Shown here: positions 26,946 through 35,242 of the stretch, piece after piece
Layout of the letters: each line of letters starts with the position of its first letter
Position numbering within the stretch: the first letter of the stretch is position 1
Program-made: the position numbers and the translations under genes
Notes under the pieces: model-generated
Database searches by the model: none
What the model was told of the DNA's origin: nothing
The model's input: only the letters and a program-made list of their open reading frames with translations
DNA from: Desemzia sp. RIT 804
Lineage (GTDB): Bacteria > Bacillota > Bacilli > Lactobacillales > Carnobacteriaceae
Length of the DNA: 64,000 bases
Assembly: GCF_016892605.1 (NCBI RefSeq)
Contig: NZ_JAFEMV010000008.1
Span: 20,273 to 84,272, forward strand
Direction: 5' to 3'

Positions 26946-27053
26946 GCGGTTGTCTATTTTATGAAGTTGGTAAAGAAATTCTTTCCAGAATTTCTACAAG
27001 TGGGTGTTTAAGGAGATTAGACTTTCTACCAACGTTACATGATGAAGAACCAA
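26946..27053. repeat. MITE-like palindromic repeat, copy 1
   Basis: The segment matches the reverse complement of 37043-37151 over about 105 bases. Its ends form terminal inverted repeats of the type TATARCGTTGGTA(GA)AAG, with an inner inverted repeat GAAATTCTTTCC/CCAGAATTTC. No reading frame is present. It is probably a non-autonomous mobile element or a structured intergenic repeat. Confidence 0.75.
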
Positions 27054-27108
27054 AAAAGCACTCAGTTTCCACTGGATTTGATTTTCCAGCTTGGACTAAG
27101 CACTTTTA
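27052..27108 (-). terminator. Terminator of yabA
   Basis: On the minus strand AAAAGTGCTTAGT pairs with ACTGAGTGCTTTT and six Ts follow. Its distal edge abuts the palindromic repeat. Confidence 0.75.
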
Positions 27109-27119
27109 TCGGTTGGTCA

Positions 27120-27464
27120 TTAACGGCGTTCGCCATAGATTACATTTAAACAAAACGCACAAGATTCGTCATCAACTCTTCTTGAGCCGTAGAATACATT
27201 GCAGACATGAAAGCCGTCTTCATAGATTTTTTCAAGATTCAAACGAGATTTAGACATTTCAGTCTCTGCTGGTTCTTTACTAGCATCTTGCTGTTTTTCC
27301 AAATCAGTTAATCGGTCTCTTAAATGTTGATTTTCAATCCGTAATGAGGCATTTTCTTCAACCAATGTTCCAATTTCATTTTTTAATTCTGAAATTCGAT
27401 TCAACGCTGCGCCTGCATCATTCTCTAAACGATTGAAACTATCAAACAATGTTTTTTTGTCCAT
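27120..27464 (-). CDS. yabA: DNA replication initiation control protein YabA
   Basis: The 114-residue protein binds DnaA and the DNA clamp and limits re-initiation. It has an N-terminal coiled coil (about residues 15-65, tetramerisation) and a C-terminal zinc region with FHVCNVFYGSRR and ESCAFCLN. I start at MDKKTLFD (27464), which matches homologues and follows GGGTGA. An upstream in-frame ATG (27485) sits behind a stronger AAGGAGG and would add seven residues. Confidence 0.9.
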   Translation of the reverse strand: MDKKTLFDSFNRLENDAGAALNRISELKNEIGTLVEENASLRIENQHLRDRLTDLEKQQDASKEPAETEMSKSRLNLEKIYEDGFHVCNVFYGSRRVDDESCAFCLNVIYGERR

Positions 27465-27533
27465 CTTTTCACCCACGCTTATCATTGATCCTCCTTCAAA
27501 ACAGAACTTTTCTTGTTTTATTCACTACTCTTT

Positions 27534-28511
27534 TTACCGCGTCTTTTCTGGCAAATGTGACGCATCATTCATTAAACGAATCGCTAATTGTTCAAATATT
27601 CCTTGGGCATTGACATTACTTTCCAATTTTTTCTGACTACCTAAAATTTCTTCTATTGATGAAATAATGATTCTGGATGATTTATTATTCACAAATTGAG
27701 TCAATTCTTTTTGGTAGCGGGGAAAAGCAAGTCGAGAGGTTTCAGCATCGTATGCTAGTTTTAAAGCATCACGGTAAATGAGCAGCAAGAGTTCTAAAGC
27801 CATTTGGTAATGATCACGTTCTTTAAAATGATTCATGATCGTAGTTTGGACAAAGACAAAACTCTGCTTATCTTTTTTTGCGATTTTCATGAACCATTTC
27901 CAAATCATTTGATGAGCATCTATAAACCATTCGTCTTGAACCATTTCATGAGCTTTCGCAATATCATTGGTCAAGTGAACAAGCAAAGCGGATTGGTTTT
28001 TAGATACCCCGTTTTCTTCTAATTCTTGCTGTAAAACATTTTTTGGAAGTGGAGAAAAATGAATCATCTGGCAGCGGGATAAAATAGTTGGCAGGATACG
28101 CTGCTTTGCAGTAGTCAATAAAAACGCTGTGACGTTTCCACTCGGTTCTTCTAAAAACTTCAACAAACTATTCGCTGCGCCCACTGTCATCTTTTCCACA
28201 TCGCTTACAATAAAAACTTTCCGATTTCCTTCCACGCCACTTTTACCAAATTCAGACTTCAAATAGCGGATTTGCTCTACCTTGATCGATAGACCGCTCG
28301 GCTCAACTTCTACCACATCTGGGTGATGTTCTTCAAACACTCTCGTACAATTCTGACACGTTGTACAAGGCATTCCATTCTGTTTGTTTTGGCAAAAAAG
28401 CCCCGCAGCGATCCATAAGGCCAGCTCTTTCTTCCCCGTACCTCTTGCTCCCTCAAAAAGATAAGCATGAGCTAATTTATTATGCTGCATTTTTTGCTGA
28501 AATTGCTTCAT
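27534..28511 (-). CDS. holB: DNA polymerase III delta' subunit
   Basis: This clamp-loader subunit of at least 325 residues has the AAA+ fold with GARGTGKKE (degenerate Walker A), a zinc module (CQNKQNGMPCTTCQNC, about residues 38-55) and LLKFLEEPSGNVTAFLLTT with SRC in the sensor region. Homology to Bacillus HolB appears to continue upstream of the first ATG: the codons just before it read RLQPVL, matching LQPRVMK. The real start may be a non-standard codon near 28547. The gene lies between the c-di-AMP receptor gene and yabA. Confidence 0.92.
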   Translation of the reverse strand: MKQFQQKMQHNKLAHAYLFEGARGTGKKELALWIAAGLFCQNKQNGMPCTTCQNCTRVFEEHHPDVVEVEPSGLSIKVEQIRYLKSEFGKSGVEGNRKVFIVSDVEKMTVGAANSLLKFLEEPSGNVTAFLLTTAKQRILPTILSRCQMIHFSPLPKNVLQQELEENGVSKNQSALLVHLTNDIAKAHEMVQDEWFIDAHQMIWKWFMKIAKKDKQSFVFVQTTIMNHFKERDHYQMALELLLLIYRDALKLAYDAETSRLAFPRYQKELTQFVNNKSSRIIISSIEEILGSQKKLESNVNAQGIFEQLAIRLMNDASHLPEKTR

Positions 28512-28601
28512 AAGTACAGGTTGGAGCCGAGTTATTCTATTTTCGATTAGATCACGACCTTGCTGTTAACTTTTGCTGAATCAAGTTTGCTTCGATAAAG
28601 A

Positions 28602-28931
28602 TCAAAAACGTTCAAATTGTTCAATTGGCATCACAAATACGGTTGCACCGCCAACTTCTACCTCGACTGGATAAGGGAAGTTCGTCTCCATTGAAACATC
28701 AAAGCTTGTTGGAGGAAGCATATATTGTTCTCTTGCAGAACAGTTTTCGCGAATAATGTCTAATACTTCATCTACTCTTGCTTCTTCTACCCCAACAATA
28801 AAAGTAGTATTTCCAGCTTTTAAAAAGCCGCCTGTTGTAGATAATTTTGTTGCTCGAATCCCTCTGTCTACAAATTCATTTGATAAACGGTTTCCATCTT
28901 TATCTTGAACAATCGCTAAAATAAGTTTCAT
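28602..28931 (-). CDS. darA: Cyclic di-AMP receptor protein (DarA/PstA, YaaQ)
   Basis: This 109-residue PII-like protein binds the second messenger c-di-AMP. The conserved segments MKLILAIVQDKD, TKLSTTGGFLKAGNTTFIVG and REQYMLPP are all present. ATG 28931 follows AGGAGAGTGTTACTG; an earlier GTG would add three residues. It sits 13 bases after tmk as in Bacillus. The downstream target is unknown. Confidence 0.93.
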   Translation of the reverse strand: MKLILAIVQDKDGNRLSNEFVDRGIRATKLSTTGGFLKAGNTTFIVGVEEARVDEVLDIIRENCSAREQYMLPPTSFDVSMETNFPYPVEVEVGGATVFVMPIEQFERF

Positions 28932-28944
28932 CAGTAACACTCTC

Positions 28945-29601
28945 CTAATCTGTCTTAAAATCGTTAGTTAGTTTTTCTATAATAGTGTTGTAGCAAATTT
29001 CAACAACACGATCCAATTCCTGATTGGCGTCGATCAATGTGATACGTTCAGGATTCAAATTGACAAGTTTCAAATAGGCTTCGCGAACTTTTTCGTGAAA
29101 TTCTAATTTCTCTTGATCTAAACGATCAAATTGTCGATTTTCTTTCCCACTATGAATCCGTTCCAACCCAACTTTTGCTTCAATGTCTAAGTAAAGGGTA
29201 AAGTCAGGTTTGATATCATTTGTCGCAAATCGATTGATAGAAGCTACTTCTTCCATCCCGATTCCACGAGCATATCCTTGATAAGCAAGAGAGCTGTCTA
29301 CGAAACGATCGCATAAAACAATCTCGTTTCGTTCCAATGCCGGAAGAATTTTTTCCATTAAATGCTGTCTTCTGCCCGCAGCGTACAACAGTGCTTCGGT
29401 TCGGATATCCATTTCTGTATGTTCAGGGTCTAAGATGAGCTCTCGAATTTTTTCAGCAATTCGACTGCCACCTGGTTCTCTTGTAGACAATATATGTTGT
29501 TCCAAAGTGTGTTCTAATTTTGGAAGCAATGCTTTAATGACACTCGTTTTGCCAGCCCCATCCGGACCTTCAATGGTAATAAAAATTCCTTTCAACTTCA
29601 A
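28945..29601 (-). CDS. tmk: Thymidylate kinase
   Basis: This 218-residue enzyme phosphorylates dTMP to dTDP. It has P-loop GPDGAGKTSV (residues 11-20), DRFVDSSLAYQGYARG (DR motif, about 92) and a lid arginine segment in GKENRQFDRLD. Start codons TTG 29601 and TTG 29595 are both possible behind GAGGGG. It is part of the conserved replication block. Confidence 0.95.
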   Translation of the reverse strand: MKLKGIFITIEGPDGAGKTSVIKALLPKLEHTLEQHILSTREPGGSRIAEKIRELILDPEHTEMDIRTEALLYAAGRRQHLMEKILPALERNEIVLCDRFVDSSLAYQGYARGIGMEEVASINRFATNDIKPDFTLYLDIEAKVGLERIHSGKENRQFDRLDQEKLEFHEKVREAYLKLVNLNPERITLIDANQELDRVVEICYNTIIEKLTNDFKTD

Positions 29602-29656
29602 AAACCCCTCAATCTTTTTATCTTATTATCATTATACTGTATCTAAGCGTTTCAGT

Positions 29657-31108
29657 CTAACTGAATTCTTTAACAATAAAAATAGATACGTATTTATTTT
29701 TATCTAGTCCTACAATACGATGTTTTTTGTTCAAACTAGCTTGCAAGCTGTCAATATCTGCCGACAAAATCCTTTGTCCTTTCAATACTAATGGGATTCC
29801 AGGAGGATAAGGCGTGATATTTTGACCGGCAATTTTTCCTTCAGCTTCAGTAAGCGGCAATTTTTTGACCTCAGCTTGTTTTTGCTCCGCATATCCCATC
29901 TCTAAGCTTGTTAATCCTGGATAATCAAAGCTTTGTCTCTTTGTTGCCTCTTTATTTTCCATACGGGTTACTTCTTCCGGCAAATAAAAACTATTAGGAA
30001 CTTCTAAAGATTTCTCGCTGTCTTTCAATAATGGAAAAGTTAGTAATACCGCTTCGTGATCACTCTTTTCTGGATAAAATCCTTGTTCTTCCAACAGTAA
30101 CGATAACTGATCTCCGCTATGATCCGCCCAGATCAGTCTTCCTTTTAACGGATCATCACTTTGCCAAAATTCCAATCCGCTTTTTCTGAATAACTCTAGC
30201 CATTGATCACGGTAAGCTAATGTTTGCTGCAAATCTTCCCGAGTAAATTGCGATAAAAAATACCGAGCATATTCCAAACTCTGCATCAATAAATAAGATG
30301 GACTGCTTGACTGCAGCATATGCAAGTATTGCTTGATCTTTTGGTGAATCGGTTCAAGAACGTGTTTTCCTACATGTAAATACCCCGTTTGAGTTAAAGC
30401 AGGCAGCATCTTATGGGCAGACTGGACCACTACATCTGCTCCTTGGTCCAATGCGGATAAAGGAAACGGTGAACCAAGCGTAAAGTGTGCTCCGTGTGCT
30501 TCATCAACCAATACGACTGCTCCTTGTTGATGGGTGTATTCAATCAGCTCTTTTAATTCAGCCACTTGCCCATTGTAAGAAGGATATGTCAAAATAAGCG
30601 CTTTTATATCACTTATTTCTTCAAATGCTGACTGAACGTGATTGATATCCCATCCTACAGCTTCTTTTTTCTCTTCTTGATAGGTAGGTGTAACAAAAAT
30701 AGGTTCCGCCTCTGCCAGCTCTAAAGCATGAATGACTGATTGATGGCAAGATCGATCCACTAAAACAGTATCCCCTTTAGAAACCGTCCCTAAAATCATC
30801 GCTAAATTTCCAACAGTAGAACCGTTAATCAAATAATAGCTTTGTCGGCTGCCATAAACATCTCTCAGTAATGCCTGACTTTCTTTTAATACGCCCTCTG
30901 CTTCATGCAAATAATCCAATCCTGTTACTTCTGTCTGGTCCATCGCCAATACTTGCTTCATGTAAGAATCTACTGGCCAATTCACTCCGTTTTTGTGTCC
31001 AGGGACATGAAAAGAAACTTTTTCTTCATGGAGATGATTTTGCAATGCACAAAAAAGAGGACGGCGTTGTTGTTGAACACGTTTCTCTTGTTTCACAACT
31101 TTCACCAT
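29657..31108 (-). CDS. PLP-dependent Orn/Lys/Arg decarboxylase family protein (YaaO-like)
   Basis: The 483-residue fold-type I PLP enzyme has SFHVPGHKNG near the N-terminus, STVGNLAMI, LVDEAHGAHF with the cofactor-contacting aspartate and QSAHKMLPALTQTGYLHV with the Schiff-base lysine. Shorter than inducible decarboxylases, it matches the YaaO/SpeA-like group found next to tmk in Firmicutes. The substrate (lysine or arginine) is not certain. Confidence 0.88.
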   Translation of the reverse strand: MVKVVKQEKRVQQQRRPLFCALQNHLHEEKVSFHVPGHKNGVNWPVDSYMKQVLAMDQTEVTGLDYLHEAEGVLKESQALLRDVYGSRQSYYLINGSTVGNLAMILGTVSKGDTVLVDRSCHQSVIHALELAEAEPIFVTPTYQEEKKEAVGWDINHVQSAFEEISDIKALILTYPSYNGQVAELKELIEYTHQQGAVVLVDEAHGAHFTLGSPFPLSALDQGADVVVQSAHKMLPALTQTGYLHVGKHVLEPIHQKIKQYLHMLQSSSPSYLLMQSLEYARYFLSQFTREDLQQTLAYRDQWLELFRKSGLEFWQSDDPLKGRLIWADHSGDQLSLLLEEQGFYPEKSDHEAVLLTFPLLKDSEKSLEVPNSFYLPEEVTRMENKEATKRQSFDYPGLTSLEMGYAEQKQAEVKKLPLTEAEGKIAGQNITPYPPGIPLVLKGQRILSADIDSLQASLNKKHRIVGLDKNKYVSIFIVKEFS

Positions 31109-31131
31109 CCTTACCCATTTTTTTATTCTAT

Positions 31132-31362
31132 TTAGTATTTCCCTGTCAAATCGCCTTTGATATTACGATGCCTAGCTTCTTTAAACAAGTAAAAGAATTT
31201 TGCTTCAGCTAATTTGGTCTGTGCAAATAAATGACCATCTTTTTCAATAGAAGAACGTTCAATTCTTTTGGACATCTCCCAATCTTCTCTTAATTTTTTC
31301 ATGAGGAGCAATAAAGAATCGTCGTATTCTCTGCGTAACTGATATTTTTTCTTCAATCTCAT
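31132..31362 (-). CDS. yaaL: DUF2508 protein (YaaL family)
   Basis: A small, charged, helical protein of 76 residues starting MRLKKKYQLRREYDDSLL, encoded between recR and the decarboxylase gene as in Bacillus. No function is established. The ATG at 31362 is preferred over one 10 codons upstream because the family begins with the basic MRLKKK segment. Confidence 0.8.
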   Translation of the reverse strand: MRLKKKYQLRREYDDSLLLLMKKLREDWEMSKRIERSSIEKDGHLFAQTKLAEAKFFYLFKEARHRNIKGDLTGKY

Positions 31363-31419
31363 TTTAATTCCAACTTTCTGATTTGACCACATTGCTACAG
31401 TGAATTTAAACAGTTTGCT

Positions 31420-31804
31420 CCGCTTTCTATTTTTAAACGAGCTGCGCAGGACAGCTTACGCGCGGATAAGTAAATAACAACTGCCAGGTAAAGATCACCT
31501 GTCTGTTGGTATTTGCTTATCCACGGTAAGCTAAGCGTCCTGCTCCACTCTCTGGTTTTAAACGAGTTGCGAAAAGCAGCCTATGTGCCTATAAGCCAAT
31601 ACCAACTGTCAGATAAAAAGCACCTGCCTGTTGGTATTTTCTTATAGGCAATAGGCTAAACGCTTTTTTCCACTCTCTGGTCTTAAACGCGTTGCGCAGA
31701 GCAGGTTTCCTATGATTTCGTTTTAACCTTTTTATTGGGAAAACCTCCCAATTAAAAGGTTAAAAACGAACTCTACGGAACCCTAGACGCTCTGCTCCAC
31801 GCTC
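31420..31804. repeat. Array of three 125-bp hairpin units downstream of recR
   Basis: The boundary motif CTCTCTGGTTTTAAACGA and variants recur at 31431, 31556 and 31681, exactly 125 bp apart, with a fourth degenerate boundary merging into the recR stop near 31805. Each unit folds into a long imperfect hairpin whose interior differs greatly between units. Unit 1 pairs GCAGGAC/GTCCTGC and GGATAAG/CTTATCC, unit 2 GCCTATAAG/CTTATAGGC and AATACCAAC/GTTGGTATT, unit 3 TTCGTTTTAACC/GGTTAAAAACGAA. No reading frame fits. Confidence 0.8.
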
Positions 31805-32401
31805 TTATATTTCTCGGCGGCCTTCTACGGCTTTCATTAGGGTGATTTCGTCGGCGTATTCAATGTCGCTGCCGACTGATAGTCCATGAGCTAAGCGAGT
31901 AACTTTGATACCAGCTGGCTTAATGAGCCGTGACAAGTAAGTTGCTGTGGCTTCTCCCTCAGCAGTTGCGTTAGTCGCTAAGATTACTTCCTGTACTTCA
32001 TCAGATTGCAGTCTCTTCAGCAAAGAAGGAATGTTGATGTCTTCAGGGCCTGTGCCTTCTATTGGGGACAGAATACCATGCAATACATGATACAAACCAT
32101 TGTAGTCTCTTACTTTTTCAATAGAGATCACGTCTTTGGCATCTTCCACTACTAAAATCATGCTGCGATCACGAGCTTTATCTTGGCAAATCTCACAAGG
32201 ATCGCCTTGAGTGATGTGTCCGCAAATGGAGCAATAGTGCAGATCACGCTTGGCACTGATCAATGCCTTTGCGAAATCTGTGACATCATCTTCATCCATT
32301 GAAAGAGTGTAGAAAGCTAATCGAGCAGCTGTTTTAGCTCCAATCCCAGGTAATTTCATAAAACTATCCATTAATTTTGATATCGGTTCAGGATATTGCA
32401 T
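31805..32401 (-). CDS. recR: Recombination mediator protein RecR
   Basis: This 198-residue protein acts with RecF and RecO in loading RecA at gaps. Features in order are an N-terminal helix-hairpin-helix ([13 protein letters not shown]), a C4 zinc finger ([16 protein letters not shown], about residues 57-72) and a Toprim domain with [12 protein letters not shown] and [15 protein letters not shown]. It follows ebfC and dnaX in the conserved order. Confidence 0.97.
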   Translation of the reverse strand: MQYPEPISKLMDSFMKLPGIGAKTAARLAFYTLSMDEDDVTDFAKALISAKRDLHYCSICGHITQGDPCEICQDKARDRSMILVVEDAKDVISIEKVRDYNGLYHVLHGILSPIEGTGPEDINIPSLLKRLQSDEVQEVILATNATAEGEATATYLSRLIKPAGIKVTRLAHGLSVGSDIEYADEITLMKAVEGRREI

Positions 32402-32493
32402 TTCAATTTCCTTTCTAGTTTACAGACTTTTTCTTCCCTTTAAAAAAGGGATCCCGCATCGGCATCCCATTTAATTCTTCATTTTTATTATTT

Positions 32494-32808
32494 TTAGAAT
32501 CCTGGCATCCCTTTAGTGTATTTACCCATAGATGCTTCTGTTTGTGTTTCGATTTTAGCCAAGGCATCATTTGTAGCTAACAAGATCAAATCTCCTAAAA
32601 TTTCGCCGTCTTCAGGATCGATCACTTCTGGATCAATTGAAATAGCCGTCATTTTTTTATCTCCAGTAAAGGTCACTTTTACTAAGTCCCCATTTGCAGA
32701 GCCTACAAATTCCGTAGCATTCAATTCCTCTTGAGCTTGTTGCATTTCTTTTTGCATCTTTTGCATTTTTTTCATCATACCTTGCATATTTCCCATTCCA
32801 CCGCGCAT
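32494..32808 (-). CDS. ebfC: YbaB/EbfC family nucleoid-associated protein
   Basis: The 104-residue DNA-binding protein has a methionine/glutamine-rich N-terminal helix (MMKKMQKMQKEMQQAQEEL) and the family core VKVTFTGDKKMTAISIDPEV. It binds DNA as a tweezer-like dimer. It is encoded between dnaX and recR, as in most Firmicutes. Confidence 0.96.
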   Translation of the reverse strand: MRGGMGNMQGMMKKMQKMQKEMQQAQEELNATEFVGSANGDLVKVTFTGDKKMTAISIDPEVIDPEDGEILGDLILLATNDALAKIETQTEASMGKYTKGMPGF

Positions 32809-32829
32809 ATTAAATCTTCCTCTCTTATT

Positions 32830-34683
32830 TTAATCGTTTCGTACTTCGACGATCTCAGAACCAAACATTTGCATAGCTTGGCTGACGATAGGATCATCTT
32901 TTTCTTCTTTTGCTTCTTCTATTTCTTCCTCGTCAGTTGGAATCAATTGATCTAAACTTTCCCAATCTCCTTGGTTTCCTTTTTGGACAGGCACATTTTC
33001 ACTCGCTTTTTCTGTACTTGGAACCGATTGATTAGGAGCTGCTTTTTTAGCTTTCATTTTATCTTTGTTCTGCTTGATATACGTACTTCTTATCGTAGGC
33101 CACTGCTCAGCTGGCACACAGATCATTTGTGGCGAATGTCCGATCAAGCGACGTAAATACTCACTGACAGCCTCAATGAGTTCGTTATCATTGGTAGCCT
33201 TTTGACACAAAATATCATATTCAAATGAAACAATCAATCCATTTGGACTAGCCGCAACTGGTGTAGAAGCTTTCATCACTGCACGCTGCGTTACGGACAA
33301 CATATTTAATAAGTCTGGCCAAACATCTTTTAGTTGAACCAAATCGTCTTTTGTTGCTATTTCCAGCACTTTATAGATAGCTGTTGAGTTTGGTTTGAAA
33401 GCTCCTTTAGTAGGTGCTTGCGTTTTTTTCTTCGCTTTTTCAGCTGGCTGCACAGATCCATTAGCCATCATTTCCTGCATTTTCTTTTTCATTTGCATCA
33501 ATTCAGCTTCTAGTTCCGACATCCGCGGACTGTCTGCTGTCACTTCTGGACTCGCTGTTAGAGCTTGTCCCGCTAGAGAAGCAGCCGCTGTCGGTGCTAC
33601 ACGAAGTTGAGTCAATTTGACCGTTGCCACTTCGATGTAGACATCTGCATGACTTGTTAAGCGCATTTCACGTTGCGTTTCATTTAACGTTGAAATCACT
33701 TCATAAAGTACTTGCGAATCGACCGCTTGACTTAGAGCCACAAAACTTTCATCCACATGAGCACTTTCCAAAATATCTGCTTTTTGCGGCGCTTGTTGGT
33801 AAACCAATAAGTCCCGACTAAATAAAATGATATCTTCTACGAATCGAGCCACATCTTTTCCTTCAGCAAGAATTTCTTGCACTAAAGACAGCCCTTTTTC
33901 AGTGTTGTATTGGATAATGGAGTTGAAAAATTCAATCAAACGCTCTTGCGTCAGACTGCCGGTAACAGCCATAGCATTTTCCATCATCACCACATCATCA
34001 CCAAATGAAATAGCTTGATCCAGAATACTTAAAGCATCCCGCATCCCGCCTTCTGCTGCTCGCGCGATAACCTTTAATGAATCATCTTCAAAACGAATCT
34101 TTTCTTGACCCAAAATATATTCCATGCGATCACAAATATCTCTGACTGAAATACGTTTAAAGTCAAATCGCTGTGTCCGTGAAATAATCGTCAACGGAAT
34201 TTTGTGCGGTTCCGTGGTGGCCAAAATAAAAACTACATTTTTCGGTGGTTCTTCTAGAGTTTTCAGTAGTGCATTGAAGGCACCCGTTGAGAGCATGTGC
34301 ACTTCATCAATAATATAAACTTTATATTCTGCTTGTGTTGGCGCGTATTTGGCCTTATCTCGAATATCTCGAATTTCCTCGACTCCATTGTTGCTGGCCG
34401 CATCGATCTCGATAACGTCATTTAATTGTCCTGTCGTGATTGCTTGACATGTTTCACATTCGTTACACGGTTCTCCGTCTGACAAATTAGGGCAGTTGAT
34501 CGCTTTTGCAAAAATCTTTGCTGCACTCGTTTTTCCCGTACCACGAGGGCCAGTAAAAAGATAAGCATGACTCGTCTTTTCTTGAATCAAAGCATTTCTA
34601 AGTGTTTGAGTGATAGCCGTTTGTCCTGCGATATCTTGGAACCGCTGCGGACGCCACACCCGATAAAGTGCTTGATAACTCAT
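32830..34683 (-). CDS. dnaX: DNA polymerase III subunits gamma/tau
   Basis: This 617-residue clamp-loader ATPase has Walker A FTGPRGTGKTS (about residue 45), zinc cysteines in CPNLSDGEPCNECETC, the DEVHMLS Walker B and the SRC-like SRTQRF. The tau extension runs from about residue 370 with a charged linker. It opens the leftward replication block after the SRP RNA gene. I see no obvious slippery A-run signal for a short gamma form, but I did not exclude one. Confidence 0.96.
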   Translation of the reverse strand: MSYQALYRVWRPQRFQDIAGQTAITQTLRNALIQEKTSHAYLFTGPRGTGKTSAAKIFAKAINCPNLSDGEPCNECETCQAITTGQLNDVIEIDAASNNGVEEIRDIRDKAKYAPTQAEYKVYIIDEVHMLSTGAFNALLKTLEEPPKNVVFILATTEPHKIPLTIISRTQRFDFKRISVRDICDRMEYILGQEKIRFEDDSLKVIARAAEGGMRDALSILDQAISFGDDVVMMENAMAVTGSLTQERLIEFFNSIIQYNTEKGLSLVQEILAEGKDVARFVEDIILFSRDLLVYQQAPQKADILESAHVDESFVALSQAVDSQVLYEVISTLNETQREMRLTSHADVYIEVATVKLTQLRVAPTAAASLAGQALTASPEVTADSPRMSELEAELMQMKKKMQEMMANGSVQPAEKAKKKTQAPTKGAFKPNSTAIYKVLEIATKDDLVQLKDVWPDLLNMLSVTQRAVMKASTPVAASPNGLIVSFEYDILCQKATNDNELIEAVSEYLRRLIGHSPQMICVPAEQWPTIRSTYIKQNKDKMKAKKAAPNQSVPSTEKASENVPVQKGNQGDWESLDQLIPTDEEEIEEAKEEKDDPIVSQAMQMFGSEIVEVRND

Positions 34684-34980
34684 CTTGCTTCTCCCTTCCT
34701 TTAACCACTGTACTAGATATTATTATACGGTAAAATGGAACAAATTTAAACCATTCATGAGACTGTTTTTAAAAGGTTTAATATTTCTTGGATTCTTCAC
34801 TATTGCTGATTTTTAAACTTGTTTAAGCAGCAGGCATTTGTACATTAACTCGTCTTGAGGTGAACAAAATGACTGCTTTGAGAACGATAACATCGATAGA
34901 TGACAATCCGGATCGTTTCCCCAGCTGTTTTGTTAGCTACAGCGCAGAACGCCCTCTATCTGCTTTTTCTCTCCGTAAAC
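34684..34980. other. Region between dnaX and SRP RNA, with a possible short ORF
   Basis: A plus-strand ATG at 34869 with GAGGTG six bases upstream opens a 47-codon frame ending at 35012 (MTALRTITSIDDN at its start). It has no recognisable homology and overlaps the SRP RNA terminator, so coding is doubtful. An inverted repeat TTGCTG...CAGCA lies at 34802-34832. The leftward dnaX promoter must also lie here. Confidence 0.25.
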
Positions 34981-35010
34981 AAACGAAAACCAGCCGCGTA
35001 AACGACTGGT
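34981..35010 (-). terminator. Probable terminator of the SRP RNA transcript
   Basis: On the minus strand ACCAGTCG pairs with CGGCTGGT (one mismatch) and is followed by TTTTCGTTTGTTT. Confidence 0.6.
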
Positions 35011-35046
35011 GATATGTTATGATATCTAATTTTTTTAAAAAATTAT

Positions 35047-35144
35047 TCTATGTACATACAGCACATGGTGAAGCAAACTTAGTGCTGCTTCCTTCCAGAC
35101 CTGACACGATTCATAAGTCCACCATTGCTATATGGCCTTTCGGC
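35047..35144 (-). ncRNA. ffs: Signal recognition particle RNA, small bacterial type (4.5S)
   Basis: On the minus strand the universal SRP core GTCAGGTCTGGAAGGAAGCA is present. Complementary flanks (ATAGCAATGGTG with CACCATGTGCTGTAT) form the long stem around it. The RNA is about 95 nt, the short form without an Alu domain, as usual in Lactobacillales. A -10 box TATAAT (35157-35152) and TGGATA 17 bases further upstream give its promoter. The location upstream of dnaX is as in Bacillus (scr-dnaX). Confidence 0.95.
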
Positions 35145-35242
35145 AATTCTAATTATACTAAACATTTCTATAAATATCCAGTCTTTTTCGAAAACAATTA
35201 TTTTTTTGTGTCCTTTATGACTTTTACCTCATCTAGAGGGGT

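Noticed and set aside
31420..31804. CRISPR array
   Set aside because: The boundary motifs are too few, about 18-25 bases with 100-base interiors that are self-complementary. No cas genes are nearby.
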